NCBI RefSeq assembly: GCF_013389665.1
Contig: NZ_CP058316.1
Location: 124,001 to 188,000, forward strand
Reading direction: 5' to 3'
DNA from: Microbacterium oleivorans
GTDB lineage: Bacteria > Actinomycetota > Actinomycetes > Actinomycetales > Microbacteriaceae
Length of the DNA stretch: 64,000 bases
Numbering within the stretch: the first letter of the stretch is position 1; each line of letters begins with the position of its first letter. The notes below the pieces were generated by a model. It saw nothing but the letters and a program-made list of their open reading frames with translations. It did no database searches and was not told the origin of the DNA. Positions 55,346 to 64,000 of this stretch are shown here, piece after piece. A program made the position numbers and the translations under genes.

Positions 55346-56435
55346 CGCTCCCGAACCCGCCGTCGCGAAGATCCTCGCCGACGGCATCGCCATGGTCCAG
55401 CTCCTGGGCCCCCAGGACCGCCTGCTCCGGGTCGTCGAGCGCGAGCACCCCGACGTGGACGTCCTGGTCCGAGGCAACGAGATCACGCTGACCGGCAGCG
55501 AGCACGACGTGGCTGCCGCCACCTCGCTCGTCGACGAGCTGATCGCCATGGCTCGCGCCGGCCAGGGACTCGACCCGAGCGACGTCTCGACGTCGAACCG
55601 CATCCTGCAGCGCCGCACGGCAGGCGACGAGGGGCCGCGCCCCTCCGAAGTCCTGGGCGAGGCGATCCTGTCGTCGCGGGGCAAGGTCATCCGTCCGAAG
55701 ACCCTGGGGCAGAAGGCGTACGTCGACGCGATCGACGAGAACACCATCGTCTTCGGCATCGGCCCGGCGGGAACGGGCAAGACCTATCTCGCCATGGCGA
55801 AGGCGGTGCAGGCGCTGCAGCGCAAAGAGGTCAACCGCATCATCCTGACCCGCCCCGCCGTCGAGGCGGGGGAGCGGCTGGGGTTCCTGCCCGGAACCCT
55901 GACCGACAAGATCGACCCCTACCTCCGACCGCTCTACGACGCCCTCAACGAGATGCTCGACCCCGAGCTGGTGCCCAAGCTCATGGCCACCGGCACGATC
56001 GAGGTCGCCCCGCTGGCGTACATGCGCGGTCGCACGCTGAACGACTCGTTCGTCGTCCTCGACGAGGCGCAGAACACCACGCCCGAGCAGATGAAGATGT
56101 TCCTCACCCGCCTGGGCTTCGGCACGCGCATGGTCGTCACGGGCGACATCACCCAGGTCGACCTGCCCCAGGGCACGTCGGGGCTTCGGACCGTGACGCG
56201 CGTGCTGAAGAACGTCGACGACATCCACTTCGCGACGCTCACGAGCGAGGACGTCGTGCGCCACACCCTGGTCGGCCGCATCGTCGACGCCTACAGCGAG
56301 TACGACGAGCAGCGACTGCTCGCGCGCCGGGAGCGCGATGAGGCGAGCGAATTCGCGAGCCGCGCAGAGGGACGCTCGTCGTCCCGGCCGTCCGGGCCCC
56401 GCGACCGACTCCCGAAACGAGGACGCTCATCATGA
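55338..56435 (+). CDS. phoH: PhoH-like ATPase
   Basis: 365 residues. An N-terminal KH-like region (EREHPDVDVLVRGNEITLTG) is followed by the ATPase domain: P-loop GIGPAGTGKTYLAMAKAV, then RPAVEAGERLGFLPGTL, Walker B VVLDEAQNTTPEQMKMFLTR and VTGDITQVDLPQG. The GTG at 55338 follows GAAGGGA. Linkage with ybeY and era suggests a role in RNA maturation. It overlaps ybeY by ATGA. Confidence 0.95.
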   Translation: MADAPEPAVAKILADGIAMVQLLGPQDRLLRVVEREHPDVDVLVRGNEITLTGSEHDVAAATSLVDELIAMARAGQGLDPSDVSTSNRILQRRTAGDEGPRPSEVLGEAILSSRGKVIRPKTLGQKAYVDAIDENTIVFGIGPAGTGKTYLAMAKAVQALQRKEVNRIILTRPAVEAGERLGFLPGTLTDKIDPYLRPLYDALNEMLDPELVPKLMATGTIEVAPLAYMRGRTLNDSFVVLDEAQNTTPEQMKMFLTRLGFGTRMVVTGDITQVDLPQGTSGLRTVTRVLKNVDDIHFATLTSEDVVRHTLVGRIVDAYSEYDEQRLLARRERDEASEFASRAEGRSSSRPSGPRDRLPKRGRSS

Positions 56436-56896
56436 CGATCGAGATCACCAACGAATCCGGCGTCTCGGTCGACGAGACCGTGCTTCTCCGCCTGACCGAG
56501 CACAACCTCGCGCAGCTGAACGTCAGCCCGGACGCCGACCTGGCGATCCTCCTCGTCGACGAGGGCGCGATGGAGTCGCTGCACGTGCAGTGGATGGACG
56601 AGCCCGGGCCGACCGACGTCCTCAGCTTCCCCATGGACGAGCTGCGTCCGGGGACCGAGGAGTCGCCGACGCCGCCGGGGCTGCTCGGCGACATCGTGCT
56701 GTGCCCGCAGGTGGCGGAGGCCCAGGCTCAGGCGGCCCGCCACACGACCCTCGACGAGCTCATCCTGCTCACGACGCACGGGCTGCTGCACCTGCTCGGC
56801 TTCGACCACGCCGAGCCGGAGGACGAGCGCGAGATGTTCGGTCTGCAGCGCGAGCTGATCACCGCCTTCCACGCCAGCGAGCGCCGCAGAGCGTGA
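56432..56896 (+). CDS. ybeY: endoribonuclease YbeY
   Basis: 154 residues. Zinc-binding HGLLHLLGFDH (three histidines), preceded by the substrate block WMDEPGPTDVLSFPMDE and LLGDIVLCPQVA. It processes the 3' end of 16S rRNA and takes part in ribosome quality control. It overlaps phoH and the CBS protein by 4 bp each, fitting coupled translation. Confidence 0.96.
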   Translation: MTIEITNESGVSVDETVLLRLTEHNLAQLNVSPDADLAILLVDEGAMESLHVQWMDEPGPTDVLSFPMDELRPGTEESPTPPGLLGDIVLCPQVAEAQAQAARHTTLDELILLTTHGLLHLLGFDHAEPEDEREMFGLQRELITAFHASERRRA

Positions 56897-58218
56897 CCGA
56901 GATCCTCCTCGTCCTCGGCGCGGTCATCCTCGTCGCGCTCGGGGGGCTCATGGCCGCCCTCGACGCCGCCCTCGGCGTCACGTCGCGGGCGGACCTGGCC
57001 GACTGGGCCGAGTTGGGCCGAAACGGACCGGCCCTGCGCCGCATCGCCGACGACACGACGGCTCACGGCAACGCGGTGGTGTTCATCCGCATCCTCGCCG
57101 AGTCCACGGCGGCCGTCGTCGTCACCGCCGCCTTCACGATCGCGCTCGAGAACCTGTGGTGGGCGATCCTGGCAGCGGCGCTGCTGATGACGGCGGTGTC
57201 GTTCGTGCTCGTCGGCGCGAGCCCGCGATCCGTCGGACGCCAGCACGCGCGTGGCCTTCTGATCGCGTGCGCGCCGATCGTCCGCGGCGCGCGCATCGTC
57301 CTGGGTCCGTTGGCGCACCTGCTCGTGATCGTCGGCAACAGGGTCACGCCGGGGATCTCGCGCGGAACCTCGTTCGCCTCCGAGGAGCAGCTGCTCAGCA
57401 TGGTCGACGAGGCCGCCTCGCGCGACCTGATCGAAGCGGACGACCGCGACCTCATCCACTCGGTCTTCGACTTCACCGACACCCTCGTGCGCTCGGTCAT
57501 GGTTCCGCGCACCGACATGGTGACGGTGCCCCAGACGGCCACGACGCACGAGGCGCTCGCACTGTTCCTCGAGCGGGGGGTATCGCGGGTTCCCGTCACA
57601 GACGACGACCGCGACGACATCGTCGGCGTCGTGTACCTGAAGGACCTCGTCCAGTTCTCGTTCGGCGACGCCGCGGGGTGGCGCGACGTGCCGGTCGGCC
57701 GGGTGGCACGTCCCGCCGTCTTCGTTCCGGAGTCGATGCGCGCCGAGACCCTTCTGCAGCAGATGAAACGCGATGCCGTGCACGTCTGTCTCGTCGTCGA
57801 CGAGTACGGTGGCGTGGCCGGCCTCATCACCCTCGAGGACCTCATCGAGGAGCTCGTGGGCGAGATCGCCGACGAGTACGACCGTGGTGCGGCGGAGGTC
57901 GTCGAGATCGAGCCGGGGCGGTTCCGCGTCAGCGCGCGCCTGGGCCTGGACGAGGTGGGCGAACTGTTCGGCATCGAGCTCGACGACGACGACGTCGACT
58001 CGATCGGCGGCCTTCTCGGCAAACGTCTCGGGAGGGTTCCGATGCCGGGCGCCACCGTGGACGCCGGGGGCCTGAGGATCACCGGCGGTGTGTCTCGGGG
58101 CCGAGGACGGGGCCTGGCGACGGTGTTCGTCGAACGCGCCCCGGTCGTCGTCGACGACGATTCCGCACGTCCGCGCACAGGCGAGATCCGATTGGCACGA
58201 AAAGGAGAGGACCGATGA
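56893..58218 (+). CDS. CNNM/CorC-type hemolysin-family protein with CBS domains
   Basis: 441 residues: an N-terminal DUF21 membrane domain with about three helices (LLVLGAVILVALGGLMAALDAAL; WWAILAAALLMTAVSFVLVGASPRSVG), two CBS domains (VMVPRTDMVTVPQTATTHEAL; VCLVVDEYGGVAGLITLEDLIEELVGEI) and a C-terminal CorC_HlyC domain (FRVSARLGLDEVGELFGIELDDDDVD). Members transport or regulate magnesium or cobalt. GTG 56893 overlaps the ybeY stop, and the end overlaps era. Confidence 0.92.
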   Translation: MTEILLVLGAVILVALGGLMAALDAALGVTSRADLADWAELGRNGPALRRIADDTTAHGNAVVFIRILAESTAAVVVTAAFTIALENLWWAILAAALLMTAVSFVLVGASPRSVGRQHARGLLIACAPIVRGARIVLGPLAHLLVIVGNRVTPGISRGTSFASEEQLLSMVDEAASRDLIEADDRDLIHSVFDFTDTLVRSVMVPRTDMVTVPQTATTHEALALFLERGVSRVPVTDDDRDDIVGVVYLKDLVQFSFGDAAGWRDVPVGRVARPAVFVPESMRAETLLQQMKRDAVHVCLVVDEYGGVAGLITLEDLIEELVGEIADEYDRGAAEVVEIEPGRFRVSARLGLDEVGELFGIELDDDDVDSIGGLLGKRLGRVPMPGATVDAGGLRITGGVSRGRGRGLATVFVERAPVVVDDDSARPRTGEIRLARKGEDR

Positions 58219-59114
58219 CCTCAGGAGCGACACGTTCCGGATTCGCGACGTTCGTGGGGCGACCGAACGTCGGCAAGTCCACGCTGACGAACGCGCTGGT
58301 CGGTGAGAAGGTCGCGATCACGAGCGACAAGCCCCAGACGACACGACGGGCCATCCGCGGCATCTTGAATCGACCCGCCGGTCAGCTGGTGATCGTCGAC
58401 ACCCCCGGCATCCACAAGCCCCGGACGCTGCTCGGCCAGCGCCTCAACGATCTCGTCGAGCAGGTTCTCGGCGATGTGGACGTCATCGGCTTCCTCGTCC
58501 CCGCCACCGACAAGGTGGGCCCGGGCGACAGGCGCATCGCGGCCTCTCTCGACGGGTACCCGCGAGCGAAGAAGGTCGCGATCGTGACGAAGACGGACCT
58601 GGCCGGACGCGACGAGATCATGGAACGGCTGATGGAGGTCGACAGTCTCCGCGAGGACTGGGCCGCCGTCATCCCCTTGTCCGCGGTCACCGACGAGCAG
58701 CTCGACGTGCTCACCGACGAGCTCCTGTCTCTCATGCCCGAGGGGCCGGCGCTGTATCCCGACGACGTCGTGACCGACGAGTCCACCGCCGACCGCATCG
58801 CGGAGATCATCCGCGAGGCCGCTCTCGAGGGCGTCCGCGACGAGCTGCCGCACTCGATCGCCGTCACGGTCGAGGACGTCGCGGCGCGCGAGGACTCCGA
58901 CCTGACCGATGTCTTCGCCAACATCGTCGTCGAGCGCGACAGCCAGAAGGCCATCATCATCGGACGCAAGGGATCGCGGCTCGCCGACGTCGGAGCGCGC
59001 GCTCGCGCGCAGATCGAGCCGCTCGTGGGCAGCCGGGTCTTCCTGTCGCTGCGCGTGCGCGTCGCGAAGGAGTGGCAGCGCGACCCCAAGCAGCTGGGCC
59101 GTCTGGGGTTCTAG
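58215..59114 (+). CDS. era: GTPase Era
   Basis: 299 residues. G domain GRPNVGKSTLTNALVGEKVAI, switch KPQTTRRAIRG, DTPGIHKPR and TKTD, followed by the KH domain (AIIIGRKGSRLADVGARARAQIE) that binds the 3' end of 16S rRNA. It acts with YbeY in 30S assembly. ATG 58215 overlaps the CBS gene by 4 bp. The stop overlaps the convergent lipoprotein gene by 4 bp. Confidence 0.97.
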   Translation: MTSGATRSGFATFVGRPNVGKSTLTNALVGEKVAITSDKPQTTRRAIRGILNRPAGQLVIVDTPGIHKPRTLLGQRLNDLVEQVLGDVDVIGFLVPATDKVGPGDRRIAASLDGYPRAKKVAIVTKTDLAGRDEIMERLMEVDSLREDWAAVIPLSAVTDEQLDVLTDELLSLMPEGPALYPDDVVTDESTADRIAEIIREAALEGVRDELPHSIAVTVEDVAAREDSDLTDVFANIVVERDSQKAIIIGRKGSRLADVGARARAQIEPLVGSRVFLSLRVRVAKEWQRDPKQLGRLGF

Positions 59115-59713
59115 CCCACCTCGCGGATCGCGGACTGCACGACGACGACGTCCGCTCCGAACTCGTCGTCGGCAGCGGCCTGCAGCGTGCCGTCGTCCCA
59201 GACGACGGTGACCCATAGGCGCCCGTCGTACGCACCCGTCACCAGCACGGTGTCGCCGAGCGTGTCGCGCACGCGCTGCTCCACGTCGCGCAGCGTCGCC
59301 TCGTCGGCGGTTCCGGGCGTGCCGTCGGTGGGATCGGCGACGGGGAGCGGGTCGTAGAGGGCGAGCGACACCGGCGGCCGGGTCGACGTCATCGTCTCTC
59401 CGTCGAAGGTGCCCTGCACGGCGTAGGCGCCCCACGTCACGCCCGACATCTCCGTCTCGTCGGTGGTGCCGTCCCAATCCCACCCGGCGAGCGGGATGCC
59501 GCTGCACTGGGGCGGGGCGGACTCCGCCACCCCGCCGAGGCACAGCCGCGTCCCCGTGCCGTCGTCGAGCACCGTGCCCTGCGCCACGACCTCGCCCTCG
59601 GGCGGAGCGGGGGAGAGCGAGCCTCCGACGGCGCCCGGGGTGGTCGCGCAACCGGAAGCGGCGACGACGACGGAGACGACGAAGGCGGCGATGACGATGC
59701 GCGGAGTTCTCAT
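59111..59713 (-). CDS. lipoprotein of unknown function
   Basis: 200 residues. Signal peptide with lipobox VAASGCA (Cys near residue 22), then a Gly/Pro/Ser linker. The mature part shows a C-terminal region with DVEQRVRDTLGDTVLVTGAYDGRLWVTVVWDDGTLQ. It is not recognised as a named family. It is convergent with era and divergent from the leuA leader. Confidence 0.78.
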   Translation of the reverse strand: MRTPRIVIAAFVVSVVVAASGCATTPGAVGGSLSPAPPEGEVVAQGTVLDDGTGTRLCLGGVAESAPPQCSGIPLAGWDWDGTTDETEMSGVTWGAYAVQGTFDGETMTSTRPPVSLALYDPLPVADPTDGTPGTADEATLRDVEQRVRDTLGDTVLVTGAYDGRLWVTVVWDDGTLQAAADDEFGADVVVVQSAIREVG

Positions 59714-59788
59714 ACTCCGTCAGTGTCGCCGACGACGGCTTCGTCTCACCGTCGGCACGCCCGTGCACACTCGAACTGCCCGCAGGTG

Positions 59789-59794
59789 TAGCCT
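59789..59794 (+). promoter_or_regulatory. candidate -10 of the leu leader (leaderless)
   Basis: TAGCCT, 6 nt (GGGCGC), then the ATG of the leader peptide at 59801. The leader peptide would therefore be translated from the first base of the RNA. Confidence 0.6.
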
Positions 59795-59800
59795 GGGCGC

Positions 59801-59832
59801 ATGCGCTTCGGCCGGCCTCTCCTTCTTAGCTG

Positions 59833-59854
<22 letters not shown>
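59801..59854 (+). CDS. leuL: leuA leader peptide
   Basis: 17 codons, MRFGRPLLLSCRDESSF, with three consecutive Leu codons (CTC CTT CTT). It precedes leuA by 63 nt. The downstream half of the peptide overlaps the first arm of a hairpin (59833-59842 with 59862-59871), so ribosome stalling at the Leu codons would change which structure forms. This is the layout of a leucine attenuator, known for leuA of actinobacteria. It is too short to be found by ordinary gene calling. Confidence 0.85.
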
Positions 59855-61678
<1,824 letters not shown>

Positions 61679-61682
61679 TGCC

Positions 61683-62204
61683 ATGACCGTGACGAGGTGG
61701 GCGGCCGCGGTCGCCGGGACGGTCGTCACGGTCCTCCTCGCCGGCGGATGCGCCACGGTCGGCGCGCCCGGGTTCGCGAGCCCGAGCGCGCCGACCCCGT
61801 CCGCGGCGTCACCGACGGCGGCCTGCCCCGTCCAGGCGGGCGTCGAGCTCCCCGAGGACTGTGCACCGTACGATCCTGACGCGGCGATGGCGCTGAACGA
61901 CGCGTACCGGCAGCGGATGCCGTCGTCGAACGCGTCGCCGGCGGCCACTGCCGTCCTCGTCGACGAGGTGCGTGCTCGTCTCGAAGACGCCCGCGCGGAC
62001 GGGAGCTGGTCGGAGGAATCGGTGCGCGCCGTGCTCGAGAAGGCCGGTCTGAGCGACATCCAGACGCGCACCGGCGCCGGCGACGTGCTCTTCGGGGCCG
62101 TGCCGCCGGGCGGGGGATGCGTGTTCGGCGCGCTCGAGGAGCAGGCCGTCACCGTCGAGGCGGGCGGCTACATCCTCGACGGCGGCTGTCTGCCGGCTCA
62201 GTGA
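61683..62204 (+). CDS. lipoprotein of unknown function
   Basis: 173 residues. Lipobox LLAGGCA (Cys near 23) follows a hydrophobic signal peptide; a Pro/Ser/Ala-rich linker of about 25 residues precedes a small folded domain with five further cysteines (ACPVQAG, EDCAPYD, GGGCVFG, GGCLP). It starts 4 bp after leuA and may be cotranscribed. It was not recognised; no link to leucine synthesis is evident. Confidence 0.75.
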   Translation: MTVTRWAAAVAGTVVTVLLAGGCATVGAPGFASPSAPTPSAASPTAACPVQAGVELPEDCAPYDPDAAMALNDAYRQRMPSSNASPAATAVLVDEVRARLEDARADGSWSEESVRAVLEKAGLSDIQTRTGAGDVLFGAVPPGGGCVFGALEEQAVTVEAGGYILDGGCLPAQ

Positions 62205-62245
62205 GAGGCCGCCGCCCGCGCGGGGAGGCGGACGCGCAGCGCCGC

Positions 62246-62992
62246 TCAGCGGATCGGCCACGACCCGTCGACATCGGCGTCGAGGCGCCCGATGCTCACG
62301 AAGTACTCGCTGAGGCTGTCGGCCTGCGCCCGTGCCCAGCCGATCTGACGGGTGTGCAGCTCGGCTGCCGTGAGCGGCATCCCGTCGGCGTAGCGCGCCG
62401 CGAGCGTCTGCGCGACACGACCCGCGGCGATGGCGTCGGCAGCGGCCTCATGCGCCGCCGCGTGGTCGACCGCGTAGTGCGCGGCGACGACCGAGAGCGT
62501 GCGCTTGCCGCGGCGATACCGGTCGTAGCGTCGGTCGATGACGAGCGGGTCGATCACGGGCCTCGGGACGAGGATCGGCTCGACACCGTGGCGGAGGGCC
62601 TCGTGCTTGAGCATGGAGAAGTCGAACGGTGCGTTGTAGGCGACGACGGGGATGCCGGCGTCGAAGAGCGCCGCGAGTGCTGCGACGACCTCGGCGACGA
62701 CCTCGGTCGCGGGCCGGCCCTCGCGCTGCGCGTGTTCGGTGGTGATGCCGTGCACGGCGGTCGCCCCGGCGGGGATGTCGATGCCGGGGTCGGCGATCCA
62801 GCTGGCGGAGCGCACGGGACGCCCGGACTCGTCGAGAAGACCGACGTGCGCCGTCACGATCCGGTCGGAGACGACGTCGACGCCGGTGGTCTCGAGATCG
62901 AAGACGCCGATCGTACGAGTCCACTCCGGCGCGGCGCGTGGCCAGAGCTCCAGCTCGTCGGGCCCGGTGACGAGTCGAGGTGAGGAGTCCAC
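62246..62992 (-). CDS. DnaQ-like 3'-5' exonuclease
   Basis: 248 residues of the RNase T/DEDDh fold: GVFDLETTGVD (ExoI, DxE), VVAYNAPFDFSML (ExoII, Asp) and HEAAADAIAAGRV (ExoIII, His and Asp). The free-standing form is common in actinobacteria as 'exonuclease domain-containing protein'; it is not fused to a polymerase. AGGCTA (62999-63004; TAGCCT on the gene strand) is 6 nt before the GTG. It probably works in repair or RNA turnover. Confidence 0.9.
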   Translation of the reverse strand: MDSSPRLVTGPDELELWPRAAPEWTRTIGVFDLETTGVDVVSDRIVTAHVGLLDESGRPVRSASWIADPGIDIPAGATAVHGITTEHAQREGRPATEVVAEVVAALAALFDAGIPVVAYNAPFDFSMLKHEALRHGVEPILVPRPVIDPLVIDRRYDRYRRGKRTLSVVAAHYAVDHAAAHEAAADAIAAGRVAQTLAARYADGMPLTAAELHTRQIGWARAQADSLSEYFVSIGRLDADVDGSWPIR

Positions 62993-63045
62993 ATCCCGAG
63001 GCTAGGGCGGGTCGCCGACACGCGAGGAGCGGCGCGCCGCGTCCG

Positions 63046-63051
63046 TAGACT
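63046..63051 (+). promoter_or_regulatory. candidate -10 of the hydrolase gene (leaderless)
   Basis: TAGACT, 6 nt (CGAGGA), then GTG 63058. The exonuclease gene reads the other way 65 bp upstream with its own box. Confidence 0.5.
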
Positions 63052-63057
63052 CGAGGA

Positions 63058-63960
63058 GTGACCTCCGCCTCGTCGCCGTACGCCGACCTCCTCTCGCGCA
63101 TCCCGGTACGCCGACGCGAGGCCGGCGTGCTCGGCGGCACGACGGCGTACTGGGTGTACGGCGAGGACGATGCCGCCCACACCGTCCTCGCGGTGCACGG
63201 GTTCCGCGGCGAGCACCACGGACTCGAACCCGTCGTCGCCCACCTTCCCGGCGTCCGCGTGGTGATGCCCGACCTGCCCGGTTTCGGCGAGACACCCCCG
63301 CTGCCGGGACGGCGGCACGACCTCGCGGCGTACGCCGACTGGCTCATCGCGTTCGCCGCCGCCGCCGCGCCCGGGGCGGTCGTCATCGGCCACTCCTTCG
63401 GCTCGATCGTGGCATCGGCCGCCGTGGCGGGGGGACTGGCGACACCGCGACTGATCCTCATCAACCCGATCGGCGCCCCCGCTCTGGAAGGCCCGCGGGG
63501 AGTGTTCACCCGTCTCGCGATCTGGTACTACGACCTCGGTGCGCGCCTCCCGCGCCGTCTCGGCGAGGCGCTGCTGCGCAACCGCGTCATCGTGCGGGTC
63601 ATGAGCCTGGCGATGGTCAAGACCCGTGACGCACCCCTGCGCCGCTTCGTCCATGCGCAACACGACGCCTACTTCTCGAGCTTCGCCGACCGCGACGTGC
63701 TGCGTGACGCGTTCGTGACCTCGGTGTCGAACGACGTGCGTGCGTTCGCGCCACGGATCGCGCAGCCGACCCTGCTGATCGCGGCGGTGCAGGACGACAT
63801 CACCCCGATCGAGGCGGAGCGCCGCCTGGTCGAGCTCTTCGCCGACGCCGAACTGGTCGAGATCGATGGAGTCGGACACCTGATCCACTACGAGAAGCCG
63901 CTCGAGGCGGCATCCGCGATCAGGGGTTCTCTCGGGCCTTCCGCCGCCGGTACGCGTTGA
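63058..63960 (+). CDS. alpha/beta hydrolase
   Basis: 300 residues. VLAVHGFRGEHHGLEP (oxyanion region), DLPGFGETP, the nucleophile GHSFGS (Ser near 112), AAVQDDITP and GVGHLIHYEKP (catalytic Asp and His). The substrate is unknown. It overlaps the end of the convergent CGNR gene by 41 bp. Confidence 0.9.
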   Translation: MTSASSPYADLLSRIPVRRREAGVLGGTTAYWVYGEDDAAHTVLAVHGFRGEHHGLEPVVAHLPGVRVVMPDLPGFGETPPLPGRRHDLAAYADWLIAFAAAAAPGAVVIGHSFGSIVASAAVAGGLATPRLILINPIGAPALEGPRGVFTRLAIWYYDLGARLPRRLGEALLRNRVIVRVMSLAMVKTRDAPLRRFVHAQHDAYFSSFADRDVLRDAFVTSVSNDVRAFAPRIAQPTLLIAAVQDDITPIEAERRLVELFADAELVEIDGVGHLIHYEKPLEAASAIRGSLGPSAAGTR

Positions 63961-64000
63961 CGTTCATGCGGTTGCCGCAGTTCCCGGTGTCGCAGTAGCG
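63920..64000 (-). CDS. CGNR zinc-finger protein, C-terminal fragment (runs off the right edge)
   Basis: The last 26 codons read RYCDTGNCGNRMNVNAYRRR then KARENP and stop, the CGNR zinc finger ending of an actinobacterial regulator family (stress-induced transcription factors). The zinc-binding C-x2-x2-C and the C-G-N-R signature are visible. The N-terminal ABATE-type domain lies outside the window. The 3' end overlaps the hydrolase gene by 41 bp. Confidence 0.85.
   Translation of the reverse strand, partial: RYCDTGNCGNRMNVNAYRRRKARENP

Overview
The window is about 70% G+C. Codon use, gene order and several family members (DUF4233 between folC and ndk, an ultrashort ileS T-box, a leuA leader peptide, hemW-hrcA-dnaJ-rsmE-phoH-ybeY-CBS-era) point to a chromosome of the Microbacteriaceae, most likely Microbacterium or a close relative. 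This placement is inferred from gene content and order; no database search was made.

Layout. 1-17.5 kb is conserved housekeeping: a partial GNAT acetyltransferase and a pentapeptide-like protein (minus strand); ileS behind a T-box leader, then folC, DUF4233 and ndk; a VKOR-family membrane protein; rne; DUF4031; rplU-rpmA with a strong terminator; obgE-proB; proA; a small membrane protein, nadD, a tail-anchored protein and rsfS; and tRNA-Ala(GGC). 17.5-28.5 kb is an accessory region of lower G+C that starts at the tRNA. It holds a frameshifted serine-recombinase remnant, three small genes of unclear role (one with a HicA-like domain), an SRAP gene split by about 3.9 kb of foreign DNA (TetR regulator, broken glycosyltransferase, methyltransferase, an IS3-family element), a PASTA protein, a secreted protein, an EamA remnant hit by a second IS3-family element, and a tandem-HTH protein.

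28.5-64 kb returns to conserved order: a putative DNA glycosylase, an intact SRAP protein, App1 and DedA proteins, pabB, leuS, comEA-comEC, a TetR/oxidoreductase pair with likely operators, holA, rpsT, a hydrolase, a 1570-residue secreted nuclease/5'-nucleotidase, lepA, DUF1990, hemW, CIRCE-hrcA-dnaJ-rsmE, a HIT protein, phoH-ybeY-CBS-era, two lipoproteins, leuA behind an attenuator, an exonuclease, a hydrolase, and the end of a CGNR zinc-finger gene.

Regulation visible in the sequence: a T-box (ileS), a leucine attenuator (leuA), CIRCE (hrcA), a TetR operator pair, and a recurring arrangement in which a TANNNT -10 box lies exactly 6 nt before a start codon (16 genes listed), which suggests widespread leaderless transcription. 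The most unusual items are the island at tRNA-Ala, the split SRAP gene, the HicA-fold fusion, the duplicated LTRRQ motif in the protein between nadD and rsfS, and the nuclease/nucleotidase fusion. No complete new defence or mobile system could be demonstrated.
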